Source: JAODBJ01 sp963782465 | Lineage (GTDB): Bacteria > Actinomycetota > Acidimicrobiia > IMCC26256 > PALSA-610 | Length of the DNA: 64,000 bases | Direction: 5' to 3' | NCBI GenBank assembly: GCA_963782465.1 | Contig: CAWAJR010000004.1 | Location: 62,001 to 126,000 of the forward strand | In this document: positions 35,463-43,073 of the stretch, one piece after another | Layout of the letters: every line of letters begins with the position of its first letter | Position numbering within the stretch: the first letter of the stretch is position 1 | The notes under the pieces: generated by a model | Seen by the model: the letters and a program-made list of their open reading frames with translations, nothing else | Database searches by the model: none | Told to the model about the DNA's origin: nothing | Program-made: the position numbers and the translations under genes

Positions 35463-37691
35463 TCAACAGCCGGTGTAGCCGCCCGTGTCGAGCAGCGTGT
35501 CGAGCCGCACGGGCCGCAGCCGCCGGTCGCGAAGACCGTCGAGCACCAACGGCAGCGCACGCACAAGGGGGTCGGCGGCCGCGTCGCCGGCGCCGCTGAG
35601 GTCGAGGGCGACGATCGACCCGGGCCGCACCTGGGAAAGGATGTGCGCGGCGAGCGCATTGGGATCGGCGTCGCCGTTGTCGCCGGCCCGGACGTCCCAC
35701 GTGACCATGGTCATCCGCTGCCCGTGGGCGACCCGCGCCATCAGCGGTGTGTGCCGACCGTGCGGGGGACGGAAATATGTCGGGCACAGGCCCACCCCGT
35801 GCGCGAACGCGAGTTGTGCCTTGCGCAGCTCGCGGTAGCGGGGGTCGAGCCAGTCGGCACCGCTGTCGTTCCACGACCGGTTGGCGAGAAGGTGCCCACC
35901 GGCGGCGATGGCGCGGGCCAGCGCCGGTTGCGCCGCAACCGTCTGGCCGTTCTCGAAGAACGTCGCGTGCACGTGGTCGGCCCGCAGGATTGCCAGGACC
36001 CGCTGGGTCGCCCCGACACCGGAACTGCCGTCGAACGTGAGCGCGACCTCCTGCGCGTTTCGCGGCCCGTGTTCCACGACGGAGCCGAACCACGCGGCGC
36101 TCGGCGAGGTCGCGCCCGCCCACGATGCGGTGATGGCGGTGAGCACGCAGGTGCCGGCGAGGGTCGCCCACGACGGGCGCCGGATCGGCCCGGCGCGCTC
36201 GCGCGGCCGTACCGGCAACCGCTCGACGGAAGCGACCGCCGCCAGCACCGCCGCCGACCAGAACAGCGCCCGGCGATCGAGGTGGGCGACGACCTCGAGC
36301 GCGATCGCACCCGCAAGGACGACGCCGGCCCGGGCACGGTCGAAGCGCAAGGGAACGGGCGAGAGCGTGCCCGCCGCCAGGCCGATGAGCACGCCCAGCG
36401 GGACGAGCACCGCGCCCGGGCTCGCCTGGGCGAGCAGCCAGATCGCGACGAGCAGCACCGCGCTCGAAACGAGTGACGGGATCGCGATCGCCCGCCGCCG
36501 CGAAACGAACCAGGCCGTGGCCACGGCGGCCCCGCTCCCCGCCAGCGCCAGCAGGCGCGCCCACAGGCTCGCGCTCCCGCTCGTGGTGAGGAACGGCAAG
36601 ACCGCGATCGCGACCGCGACCGCCGCGAGCGAACCCAGCGGGAGCGCCACCCCGACCGGTTCGGGGCGGCGGGCCGGTTCTTGTTCGCCGGCCGGTGGCG
36701 CCGGCGGCGCGCCGGGCGGGGTGGGGCCGGGCGGCGTGCCCGGCAGCGGGCCGGACGCGGCGGGCGCGGTTGCGCGGCGGTCGCGGTACCAATCGAGGTA
36801 CCGGTGCAGCCCCTCTTCGAAGGAGACCTGCGGCGACCAGCCGAGGAGCCGCTCGGCTTTCTCGTTCGAGATGGCCCGGCCTTCGTAGTCGCCGGTGCGG
36901 GCCGGGAGGTACTCGACCGCGAGCGGTCGCCCGAGCAGCCGTTCGATGCTCTCCACCAGGTACCGGATCGAGACCGGTTCGGGGCCTTCGAGGTTGAACA
37001 CTTCGCCCGCGGCCTCGTCGCGCAGCGCCCGCACGTGCGCGTCGGCGAGGTCTTCGACATAGATGTAGTTGCGGTACTGGCTGCCGTCGCCCTGGATCGT
37101 GATCGGGTCGCCGTCGAGCGCCATCCGGACGAAGCGCGAGATGACGAGCGAATCGCGCATACCCGGCCCGAACGGGATCCCGTAACGCAGGATCGTGAAG
37201 TCCTGCCCGTACAGCGTCTGGTAGCTCTGCACGACGAGTTCGGCGGCGAGTTTCGACGACGTGTAGAGGTGGCCGGCCGCCTCGAGGCGGAAGCTCGCGG
37301 CTTCGTCGAGGCGCCCGCCGGCATCGGCGCTGCGGTCGTCGGCACCGCTGTAGACCCAGACCGTGCTCGCCAGGATGGCCCGGCGGACACCGTTGACCCG
37401 GCACGCCTCCCACACCCGTGCCGTGCCGGCGACGTTCACGTCGGTGGCGTGAACCGGCGCCGCGGCCGCGTCGTTCACGTCGGCCACGGCCGCCAGGTGG
37501 AACACCACGTCGACGCCGGCGGTGGCGCGCACGAGACCGTCGAGATCGCCGAGGTCGACGGCCCAGTGCCGCACGTCCGGCCACGCGGGCGCGCGCCGAT
37601 CGATGACCTCGACGTCGTGCCCTTCGGCGATGAGCCGATCGACGACGTGTGCCCCGATGAATCCCGAGCCGCCGGTGACCGCAACCCGCAT
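35463..37691 (-). CDS. three-part fusion: SDR epimerase, membrane domain, inactive NodB-like domain
   Basis: A 742-residue protein. Residues 1-305 are a complete NAD-dependent sugar epimerase/dehydratase: VTGGSGFIGAH, the HLAAVADVND strand and the catalytic Tyr143-x3-Lys147. Residues 306-345 are a Pro/Ala linker. Residues 346-525 hold six to seven membrane helices. Residues 545-742 match the CE4 deacetylase at 41094 in this window, but the metal site is lost: TFDGSS replaces TFDDGP (554-557), NRSWND replaces NHSYHH (604-609), and the late His-Asp is Leu-Asp. RPPHGRHTP is kept. So the last domain probably binds glycan without cutting. The ATG fits the Rossmann start; the frame is open upstream but is antisense to the EamA gene. 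Confidence 0.85.
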   Translation of the reverse strand: MRVAVTGGSGFIGAHVVDRLIAEGHDVEVIDRRAPAWPDVRHWAVDLGDLDGLVRATAGVDVVFHLAAVADVNDAAAAPVHATDVNVAGTARVWEACRVNGVRRAILASTVWVYSGADDRSADAGGRLDEAASFRLEAAGHLYTSSKLAAELVVQSYQTLYGQDFTILRYGIPFGPGMRDSLVISRFVRMALDGDPITIQGDGSQYRNYIYVEDLADAHVRALRDEAAGEVFNLEGPEPVSIRYLVESIERLLGRPLAVEYLPARTGDYEGRAISNEKAERLLGWSPQVSFEEGLHRYLDWYRDRRATAPAASGPLPGTPPGPTPPGAPPAPPAGEQEPARRPEPVGVALPLGSLAAVAVAIAVLPFLTTSGSASLWARLLALAGSGAAVATAWFVSRRRAIAIPSLVSSAVLLVAIWLLAQASPGAVLVPLGVLIGLAAGTLSPVPLRFDRARAGVVLAGAIALEVVAHLDRRALFWSAAVLAAVASVERLPVRPRERAGPIRRPSWATLAGTCVLTAITASWAGATSPSAAWFGSVVEHGPRNAQEVALTFDGSSGVGATQRVLAILRADHVHATFFENGQTVAAQPALARAIAAGGHLLANRSWNDSGADWLDPRYRELRKAQLAFAHGVGLCPTYFRPPHGRHTPLMARVAHGQRMTMVTWDVRAGDNGDADPNALAAHILSQVRPGSIVALDLSGAGDAAADPLVRALPLVLDGLRDRRLRPVRLDTLLDTGGYTGC

Positions 37692-37766
37692 GCCGTCGCA
37701 ACGTACCGGACCACCGGCCCGCTCCGGTGATCCTCCCCGGTAGATTGGCTCGTTCATGGCGTCGAG

Positions 37767-38652
37767 ATGGTGATCGCCGTCGCGTTGGCCGCCGCCGCGT
37801 GTTACGCGGTGGCGATGGTGCTCCAGCACCGCAGTGCCGGCGAGACCGACCCGGCGCTGTCGTTGCGCTGGGGCCTGGTCGCCGACCTGGCCAAGCGACC
37901 GCTGTGGTTGGCCGGTGTCGTGGCGAACATCGCCGGTTTCGGGCTGCGGTTCGTCGCCCTCGGTGCCGGTTCGCTCAGCGTCGTGCAGCCCGTCCTGGTG
38001 ACGAGCCTCTTGTTCGCTTTGCCGCTTTCGGCGCGCTGGCACCACCAACCGCTCACCGGGCGCGACTGGTCCGGTGCGATCGCGATCGCGGCGGGGCTCA
38101 GCCTGTTCATCGTGAGCGCAGCGCCGTCGACGGGGCGCAGCGACGCGCCCGCCGCCGCCTGGCTGGCGACGATCGCGGCGATCGGTGCGGTCACCGGCGT
38201 GCTGCTCGCACTGGGGCACCGGACGGTCGGCCCGACCCGCGCCGCACTCCTCGCGGCCGCCGGCGGCGCGTTGCTCGCGTCGACCGCCGCGCTGGCCAAG
38301 GTCGCGGCATCGGGGGCGCGTGAGCAGCACTTCCACGTGCTCGCGACGTGGGCGCCGTACGTGTTCCTCGCGGTCACCGCGGTCGGGGTCGTCGTCGTGC
38401 AGAGCGCGTTCGCCGCCGCGAGCCTCACCGCGTCGCTCCCGGTGTTGATGGTGATCGAACCGCTGGCGAGCGTGGTGCTCGGCGTGGCCTTGTTCCGCGA
38501 GCATCTCGCGGGCGAAGCCCTCGCGCGCGGGCACCGCGCTCGGCTTGGCCGCGATGGCCGTGGGCGTGTGGGTTGTGGCGCGGTCGGCCGCGATCAGCAG
38601 CGTCGCGACGGAGGCACCGGAGCGCGGTCCGGTACTGTCGCCGCCTCGATGA
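37767..38652 (+). CDS. EamA/DMT-family transporter, one frameshift
   Basis: An integral membrane protein of about 295 residues with ten hydrophobic helices of the drug/metabolite transporter type (MVIAVALAAAACYAVAMVLQ, VVQPVLVTSLLFALPLSA, LPVLMVIEPLASVVLGVALF). The frame moves from 3 to 1 near 38529, where one extra G in CGCGGGCACC would explain it; the second frame continues GTALGLAAMAVGVWVVARS and ends in a TGA that overlaps the next ATG by four bases. In the frame as read without repair, the protein would run straight into the aminotransferase, which is not a real fusion. It may carry a small precursor or a lipid-linked sugar, as EamA-like ArnE/F proteins do. Confidence 0.75.
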
Positions 38653-39809
38653 AACGCACGGTTCCCGCCGCCCGACCCGTCTTCTCACCCGACGATCGGG
38701 CCGAGGTCCAAGCCCTCGTAGACCGTTGCCTCGTCACCGGTTCCCTCACGCTCGGCCCGTACACCCGCGAGTTCGAAACCGCCTTCGCCGAACGCCACGC
38801 GTCGCCGTACGCGATCGCCACGAGCAGCGGCACGAGCGCGCTCGAGATCGCGCTCCGTGCCCTCGGCGCGGAGCGCGGCGAGGTGGTCGTGCCGACCAAC
38901 ACCTTCTTCGCGACCGCGGCCGCGGTGTTGCATGCCGGCAGCACCCCACGCCTGGCCGACGTCGACCCGGCGACGCTCGCCCTCTCGGAGGCGACCATCG
39001 CGGCGGTGTGCAACGAACGGACCGTCGGCGTGGTCGTCGTGCACATCGGCGGGTTGATTTCCCCGGCCGTCGACGCGATCCGTGCGTTCTGCGACGAGCG
39101 CGGCCTGTTCCTGCTGGAGGACGCCGCGCACGCGCACGGCGCGTCGTACGACGGTCGCCCGGCGGGCACGTTCGGCCACGCGGCTGCGTTCTCCTTCTAC
39201 CCGACGAAGGTGATGACGAGCGGCGAGGGCGGCATGATCCTGACCCCCGACGAGCGCCTGCGCGACGAAGCGGTGATCTTCCGCGACCAGGGCAAGGCCG
39301 GGTTCCTCGGCGGCGATCACGTTCGCCTCGGCTCGGCCTGGCGCATGAGCGAGGTGCACGCCGCGATCGGTCTCGTACAGGTGCGCCGCCTCGACTCGTT
39401 CATCGGCGCGCGGCAGGCCGCGGCCGCCCACTACGACGACGTGCTGCGGCACGCCCCGGGGATCGAGCCGCTGCTCGCGCCGGCCGGCACCGTTTCGAAC
39501 TACTACAAGTACGTCGCGCTGCTCGACCCCGCGATCGACCGCGATGCGTTCAAACGCGAACTGCGGGCCGAGCACGACGTCGCGCTGAGCGGTGAGGTGT
39601 ACGCGAAACCGCTCCATCGCCAACCCGTGTTCGAGCACCTGGCCCGCGACGCCTACCCGGTGGCCGACGACGTCTGCCGCCGGCAGATCTGCCTGCCCGT
39701 GCACTCCGACATGACGGCCGATGAAGCCGAGTACGTCGCGAGCAGCGTTGCCGCGACCTTGCATCGCGCCGGCGCGGCCGCGAGCGTGCCGTCAGGTGGC
39801 GGAGGCTGA
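38649..39809 (+). CDS. DegT/DnrJ/EryC1/StrS sugar aminotransferase
   Basis: A 386-residue PLP enzyme that aminates keto-sugar nucleotides, giving amino sugars for surface glycans. It shows the substrate-binding head LVTGSLTLGPYTREFETAFA, SSGTSALEIALRAL, EDAAHAHGASYDGRPAGTFG and the PLP lysine in AFSFYPTKVMTSGEGGMI; NYYKYVALLD and LPVHSDMTADEAEYV are the usual C-terminal blocks. The ATG overlaps the end of the transporter gene. Together with the epimerase on the other strand it could make an N-containing sugar, the likely substrate of the deacetylases. Its end overlaps the convergent membrane-protein gene by 18 bp. Confidence 0.93.
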   Translation: MKRTVPAARPVFSPDDRAEVQALVDRCLVTGSLTLGPYTREFETAFAERHASPYAIATSSGTSALEIALRALGAERGEVVVPTNTFFATAAAVLHAGSTPRLADVDPATLALSEATIAAVCNERTVGVVVVHIGGLISPAVDAIRAFCDERGLFLLEDAAHAHGASYDGRPAGTFGHAAAFSFYPTKVMTSGEGGMILTPDERLRDEAVIFRDQGKAGFLGGDHVRLGSAWRMSEVHAAIGLVQVRRLDSFIGARQAAAAHYDDVLRHAPGIEPLLAPAGTVSNYYKYVALLDPAIDRDAFKRELRAEHDVALSGEVYAKPLHRQPVFEHLARDAYPVADDVCRRQICLPVHSDMTADEAEYVASSVAATLHRAGAAASVPSGGGG

Positions 39810-41084
39810 GGCGCACTTCCGGTCGACGGCGTACACGTCGTAACGCGGGTTGCGCACGATGTGGCGCGTCGATACGAGCCCGGCCGAGCACGTTCGCGAC
39901 GACCCGTGCGTGAGCTGGTCGAGGAGCGCGTGCTCGTTGGTGTGCCAGCGCCGGTCGTAGCTGTGCCACACCATGACGTCGTCGACGTGGCGGCGGGTGA
40001 GGAAATCGGAGTAGGCGCGGGTGTCGTGGAAACTCGTGATCTGGATGCTCTCCGGGAAGAACTCCGAATCGAGGCGCCCGCCGTGGCGGATCAGCTGGTA
40101 CATGCCGAGCTTGCCGTTACTCGTGTAGAGCAGGCGGTAGGTGGCACCGGGCACGAAATCGGCCGAGTCGAGGAACGGCGCCATGCCGGTCTCGGGGTAG
40201 CGCACGAGTGCCCGCCAGGCCTGCGGCATGCCCATCGGGATCGACGTCGCGATGTTGGCGCCGAGCAGCACGACCACCGCGACCGGCGCCACCCACGGTC
40301 GGGCGCGGGTACGGGCGTGCAGGACCACGAGCGCAACCGGTACCGCGACGATCAGCGTGCGCGGGCCGACCGTGTCGAAGAAATTGAAGAACTTCACCCA
40401 GGTGGAGCTCTCGACGAAGACGGGTGAGCGCCACACGATCCACACCGCGGGCAGGGCCGGGACCAGCGAGATCGCGTACGCACGCACGAGCGCTCGCCGG
40501 TCGGGCTCGAACGGGAGCCAGAGGACGACGAGCGCGGCCGCGATCGGGATGAGCACCGCCGCGTGCGTGATCTGGGCGAGCGCGGCGCACACGACGGCGG
40601 CGACGACGCGCTGGCGCCGCCAGCAGCCGATCGCCGTGATGAACAGCGCCGACGCCCAGAGGAACGGCAGCTGGCCGATGAGGGCGCCGGCGACGAGGGC
40701 CGGGTTCACCAAGACCGCGGTGGCCCACCATCCGCGGCGCAACTCGGGGAACGCCCACAGCGTCGCGGCCGCGACGCCGATCGCGCCGAGGACCAACCAG
40801 CAGGTGACGACCCAGTCGCCGACGATCGGCCGCACGATGGCCGCGCTCAACCACGGCACCAGGCCGTATGGGAAGGTGAACGCCTCACCATGGCTCAACA
40901 GCGGCATCCGCAGCGGCAGCCCGTGACCGTGCCAGAGCCGCGCGCTCACGTACCACACGTGCGCGTAGGAGATCATCGTGTCGTGCGAGACGAAGATGCG
41001 GTGCCGCAGCACGAAGGCGAGCACGCCGGCCCAGACGAAGACCGTCAGCGCGAGCGCGGCGCGGCCCACTCGCTCCAACGACAT
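39792..41084 (-). CDS. polytopic membrane protein, possible GT-C glycosyltransferase
   Basis: A 430-residue protein with about ten membrane helices followed by a soluble C-terminus of 130 residues. The first extracytoplasmic loop has FVSHDTMISYAHVWYVSARLWHG-type residues, with an acidic-aromatic pattern like GT-C enzymes that use polyprenyl-linked donors, but I see no firm signature. Late segment YRLLYTSNGKLGMYQLIRHG is soluble. The ATG at 41084 is preferred; a GTG lies six codons earlier and would overlap the divergent gene. It is placed in the middle of the polysaccharide locus between the aminotransferase and the deacetylase. Confidence 0.65.
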   Translation of the reverse strand: MSLERVGRAALALTVFVWAGVLAFVLRHRIFVSHDTMISYAHVWYVSARLWHGHGLPLRMPLLSHGEAFTFPYGLVPWLSAAIVRPIVGDWVVTCWLVLGAIGVAAATLWAFPELRRGWWATAVLVNPALVAGALIGQLPFLWASALFITAIGCWRRQRVVAAVVCAALAQITHAAVLIPIAAALVVLWLPFEPDRRALVRAYAISLVPALPAVWIVWRSPVFVESSTWVKFFNFFDTVGPRTLIVAVPVALVVLHARTRARPWVAPVAVVVLLGANIATSIPMGMPQAWRALVRYPETGMAPFLDSADFVPGATYRLLYTSNGKLGMYQLIRHGGRLDSEFFPESIQITSFHDTRAYSDFLTRRHVDDVMVWHSYDRRWHTNEHALLDQLTHGSSRTCSAGLVSTRHIVRNPRYDVYAVDRKCASASAT

Positions 41085-41093
41085 ACCGGCCCA

Positions 41094-42317
41094 GTGTCGC
41101 ACGGCGCACCGGGATGGGCGACGGTGGCGCTACTCGCCAACGTGATCGTGGGCGACGCCGCCTTCCCGTTGCTGTGGGCGACAGGCAGCCGCGGCTGGTG
41201 GCTGGCGGCCGGCGCGCTCCTCCTGGCGGTGCTGGTCGGTCGGCTGCCGCGCCCGGCCTGGCCGGCCGTCGCCGGCGCGCTCGTCGTGGCCTCGACCGCG
41301 TGGGTCGGGAGGCAGACGGTCGAGTTCCCGCTGCTGGCGCTCCTCACGCTCGCGCTGGGTACCGGTATCGGGCTGTCGCGCCCGCGCGTGCTCGGCCCGC
41401 CGCGCGGCACGACCGCCCGTGTCCTCGCGGTGCTCGTCGCCGGCGCGGCGATCGCAGGGGTGCTCGCGATCAAGGCGATCGCCGGTGTGGGCGCCGCGCT
41501 CGCTGCCGGTGCCGCCCTGGCCGTGCCGGCGCCGGTGGTCGCGCTGGCGACGAGCCGGTCGGCGCGGGCGGAGCGTGACGACCGTGGCGGCCGGGCGATC
41601 GCAGCCGGTGCGCTCGCCGTGCTCGTCGTGCTGTCGGTGACGGCCTGGATCGGCGCGAATTCGGCTTCGGCGACGTGGTTCGGTGCGCTCGTCAGCCACG
41701 GGCCACGCGACCGGCGCGAGGTGGCAATCACCTTCGACGACGGCCCGAACGCGACCGCGACACTGGCGGTGAGCCGCATCCTCGACCGTTTCGGCGCCAA
41801 GGGCACGTTCTTCGAGGTCGGCAAGGCGGTCGTGCTCCGACCCGACATCACCCGCGCCCTCGTGCGCGACGGGCAGGTCGTGGCCAACCACTCGTACCAC
41901 CACGACTACCTGCGCTGGCTCGACCCGCGCTACCCCGAACTCGGGCGCGACCAGCAGGCGATCGATCGCGCGGCGGGGGTGTGCCCCACGTTCTTCCGCC
42001 CGCCGCACGGCCAGCACACACCGTTCATGGCTTACGAGGTCGGCACCCACCACATGAGGATGGTGACCTGGGACGTGTCGACGCCCGACTGGGCCACGAC
42101 CGACGCCTCGCGCGTCGCGCGGCGGGTGCTGGCGAAGGTGCGGCCCGGTTCGATCATCGATCTCCACGACGGGCTCGACGGCAAGGTCGGTGCCGACCGT
42201 TCCGTCGTCGTTCGCGCGCTGCCCGCGATCATGGAAGGCCTGGCGCGCAAGGGGCTTCGCGTCGTGCCGCTCGATCAGATGCTCGGCGAGCAGCCTTACA
42301 CCGGCGCCTGCTCGTGA
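41094..42317 (+). CDS. membrane-anchored polysaccharide deacetylase (CE4)
   Basis: A 407-residue protein with about 190 residues of membrane helices (for example AAGALAVLVVLSVTAWIGA just before the catalytic part) and a complete CE4 domain outside. The motifs are all present: VAITFDDGPNATAT (Asp216 and Asp217 region), ANHSYHHDY (His266 and His270), RPPHGQHTP and the late IIDLHDGLDG. It should deacetylate a cell-surface glycan such as poly-N-acetylhexosamine or peptidoglycan. The GTG start is the first in frame after the divergent gene; a second GTG is at 41124. The catalytic domain is the intact twin of the altered domain in the fusion at 35463. It overlaps the convergent GT2 gene by 22 bp. 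Confidence 0.88.
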   Translation: MSHGAPGWATVALLANVIVGDAAFPLLWATGSRGWWLAAGALLLAVLVGRLPRPAWPAVAGALVVASTAWVGRQTVEFPLLALLTLALGTGIGLSRPRVLGPPRGTTARVLAVLVAGAAIAGVLAIKAIAGVGAALAAGAALAVPAPVVALATSRSARAERDDRGGRAIAAGALAVLVVLSVTAWIGANSASATWFGALVSHGPRDRREVAITFDDGPNATATLAVSRILDRFGAKGTFFEVGKAVVLRPDITRALVRDGQVVANHSYHHDYLRWLDPRYPELGRDQQAIDRAAGVCPTFFRPPHGQHTPFMAYEVGTHHMRMVTWDVSTPDWATTDASRVARRVLAKVRPGSIIDLHDGLDGKVGADRSVVVRALPAIMEGLARKGLRVVPLDQMLGEQPYTGACS

Positions 42318-43036
42318 GCGTTGCGCCGGCCGCGCCCCATCCAGACGCGGGCCGCGGCAACGGGGATCATCGCGAAGTCGATCGCCGCGTCGCGAAGCCG
42401 GGTGCGTGAGCGGTAGACGGGCACCGGCACGAGCACGTCGTTGCGGACGCGGTAGCCGAGGCGGCAGAACACGACGGCAACCTCGACCGTCTCGCTGTAC
42501 TTGTAGCCCCGGTAGTACTGCAGGGCGTCGGCGAGCGCGCCGAGCCGGAAGATGCGGTAACCGCTCTCGACGTCGAACAGGCGATGACCGGCCCACAACG
42601 ACGCCCACGCGCTCAACGACTGGTTGCCGGCTTGCTTGTAGCGCGGGTACGTCGACAGGTCGCGACGAGCGATGACCGCGTCGAGCTTTTCGTCGAGCGC
42701 GATGCGTTCGAGCTCGGCCAGCGCGCCGAGGTCGTGCTGGCCGTCGGCGTCGACGGTGAAGACGAGATCGTCGGGGCTCCGGCGGCGGGCGTGCAGCGCG
42801 TCGCGCAGATCGGTGAAGGCGAGGTAGTACGCGGCCGACATTCCCCGGTTTTGCGGGAAGCCGAGAAGGCGCGCGCCGTCGTGGCCCGGCAACCACTGTT
42901 CGACCACGGCGCGCGTCTTGTCGGTCGAACCGTCGTCGACGATGATCAACTCGTCGACGAGCGGGTACAACCGTTCGAGCACCTCGACGATCGTCGGTTC
43001 TTCGTTGTACGCGGGAACGACGGCAATCCTCGCCAC
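42296..43036 (-). CDS. GT2 glycosyltransferase
   Basis: A 246-residue GT-A enzyme starting with GTG: ARIAVVPAYNEEPTIVEVLE, LIIVDDGSTDKTRAVVEQW, FPQNRGMSAAYYLAF and LVFTVDADGQHDLGALAEL with the DxD motif. The C-terminal part (GHRLFDVESGYRIFRLGAL) matches the dolichol-phosphate sugar synthases; there are no membrane helices. It likely charges polyprenyl phosphate or extends a lipid-linked glycan at the cytoplasmic membrane. It ends the recognisable polysaccharide locus on this side. Confidence 0.87.
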   Translation of the reverse strand: MARIAVVPAYNEEPTIVEVLERLYPLVDELIIVDDGSTDKTRAVVEQWLPGHDGARLLGFPQNRGMSAAYYLAFTDLRDALHARRRSPDDLVFTVDADGQHDLGALAELERIALDEKLDAVIARRDLSTYPRYKQAGNQSLSAWASLWAGHRLFDVESGYRIFRLGALADALQYYRGYKYSETVEVAVVFCRLGYRVRNDVLVPVPVYRSRTRLRDAAIDFAMIPVAAARVWMGRGRRNAHEQAPV

Positions 43037-43073
43037 GGCGGCACCCTACCGAGATGGTGCGCCGCCGACGGGC

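Noticed and set aside
37767..39809. Apparent transporter-aminotransferase fusion of 680 residues
   Set aside because: The stretch between the domains is nonsense; a one-base change near 38529 restores a normal EamA end whose stop overlaps the aminotransferase ATG.
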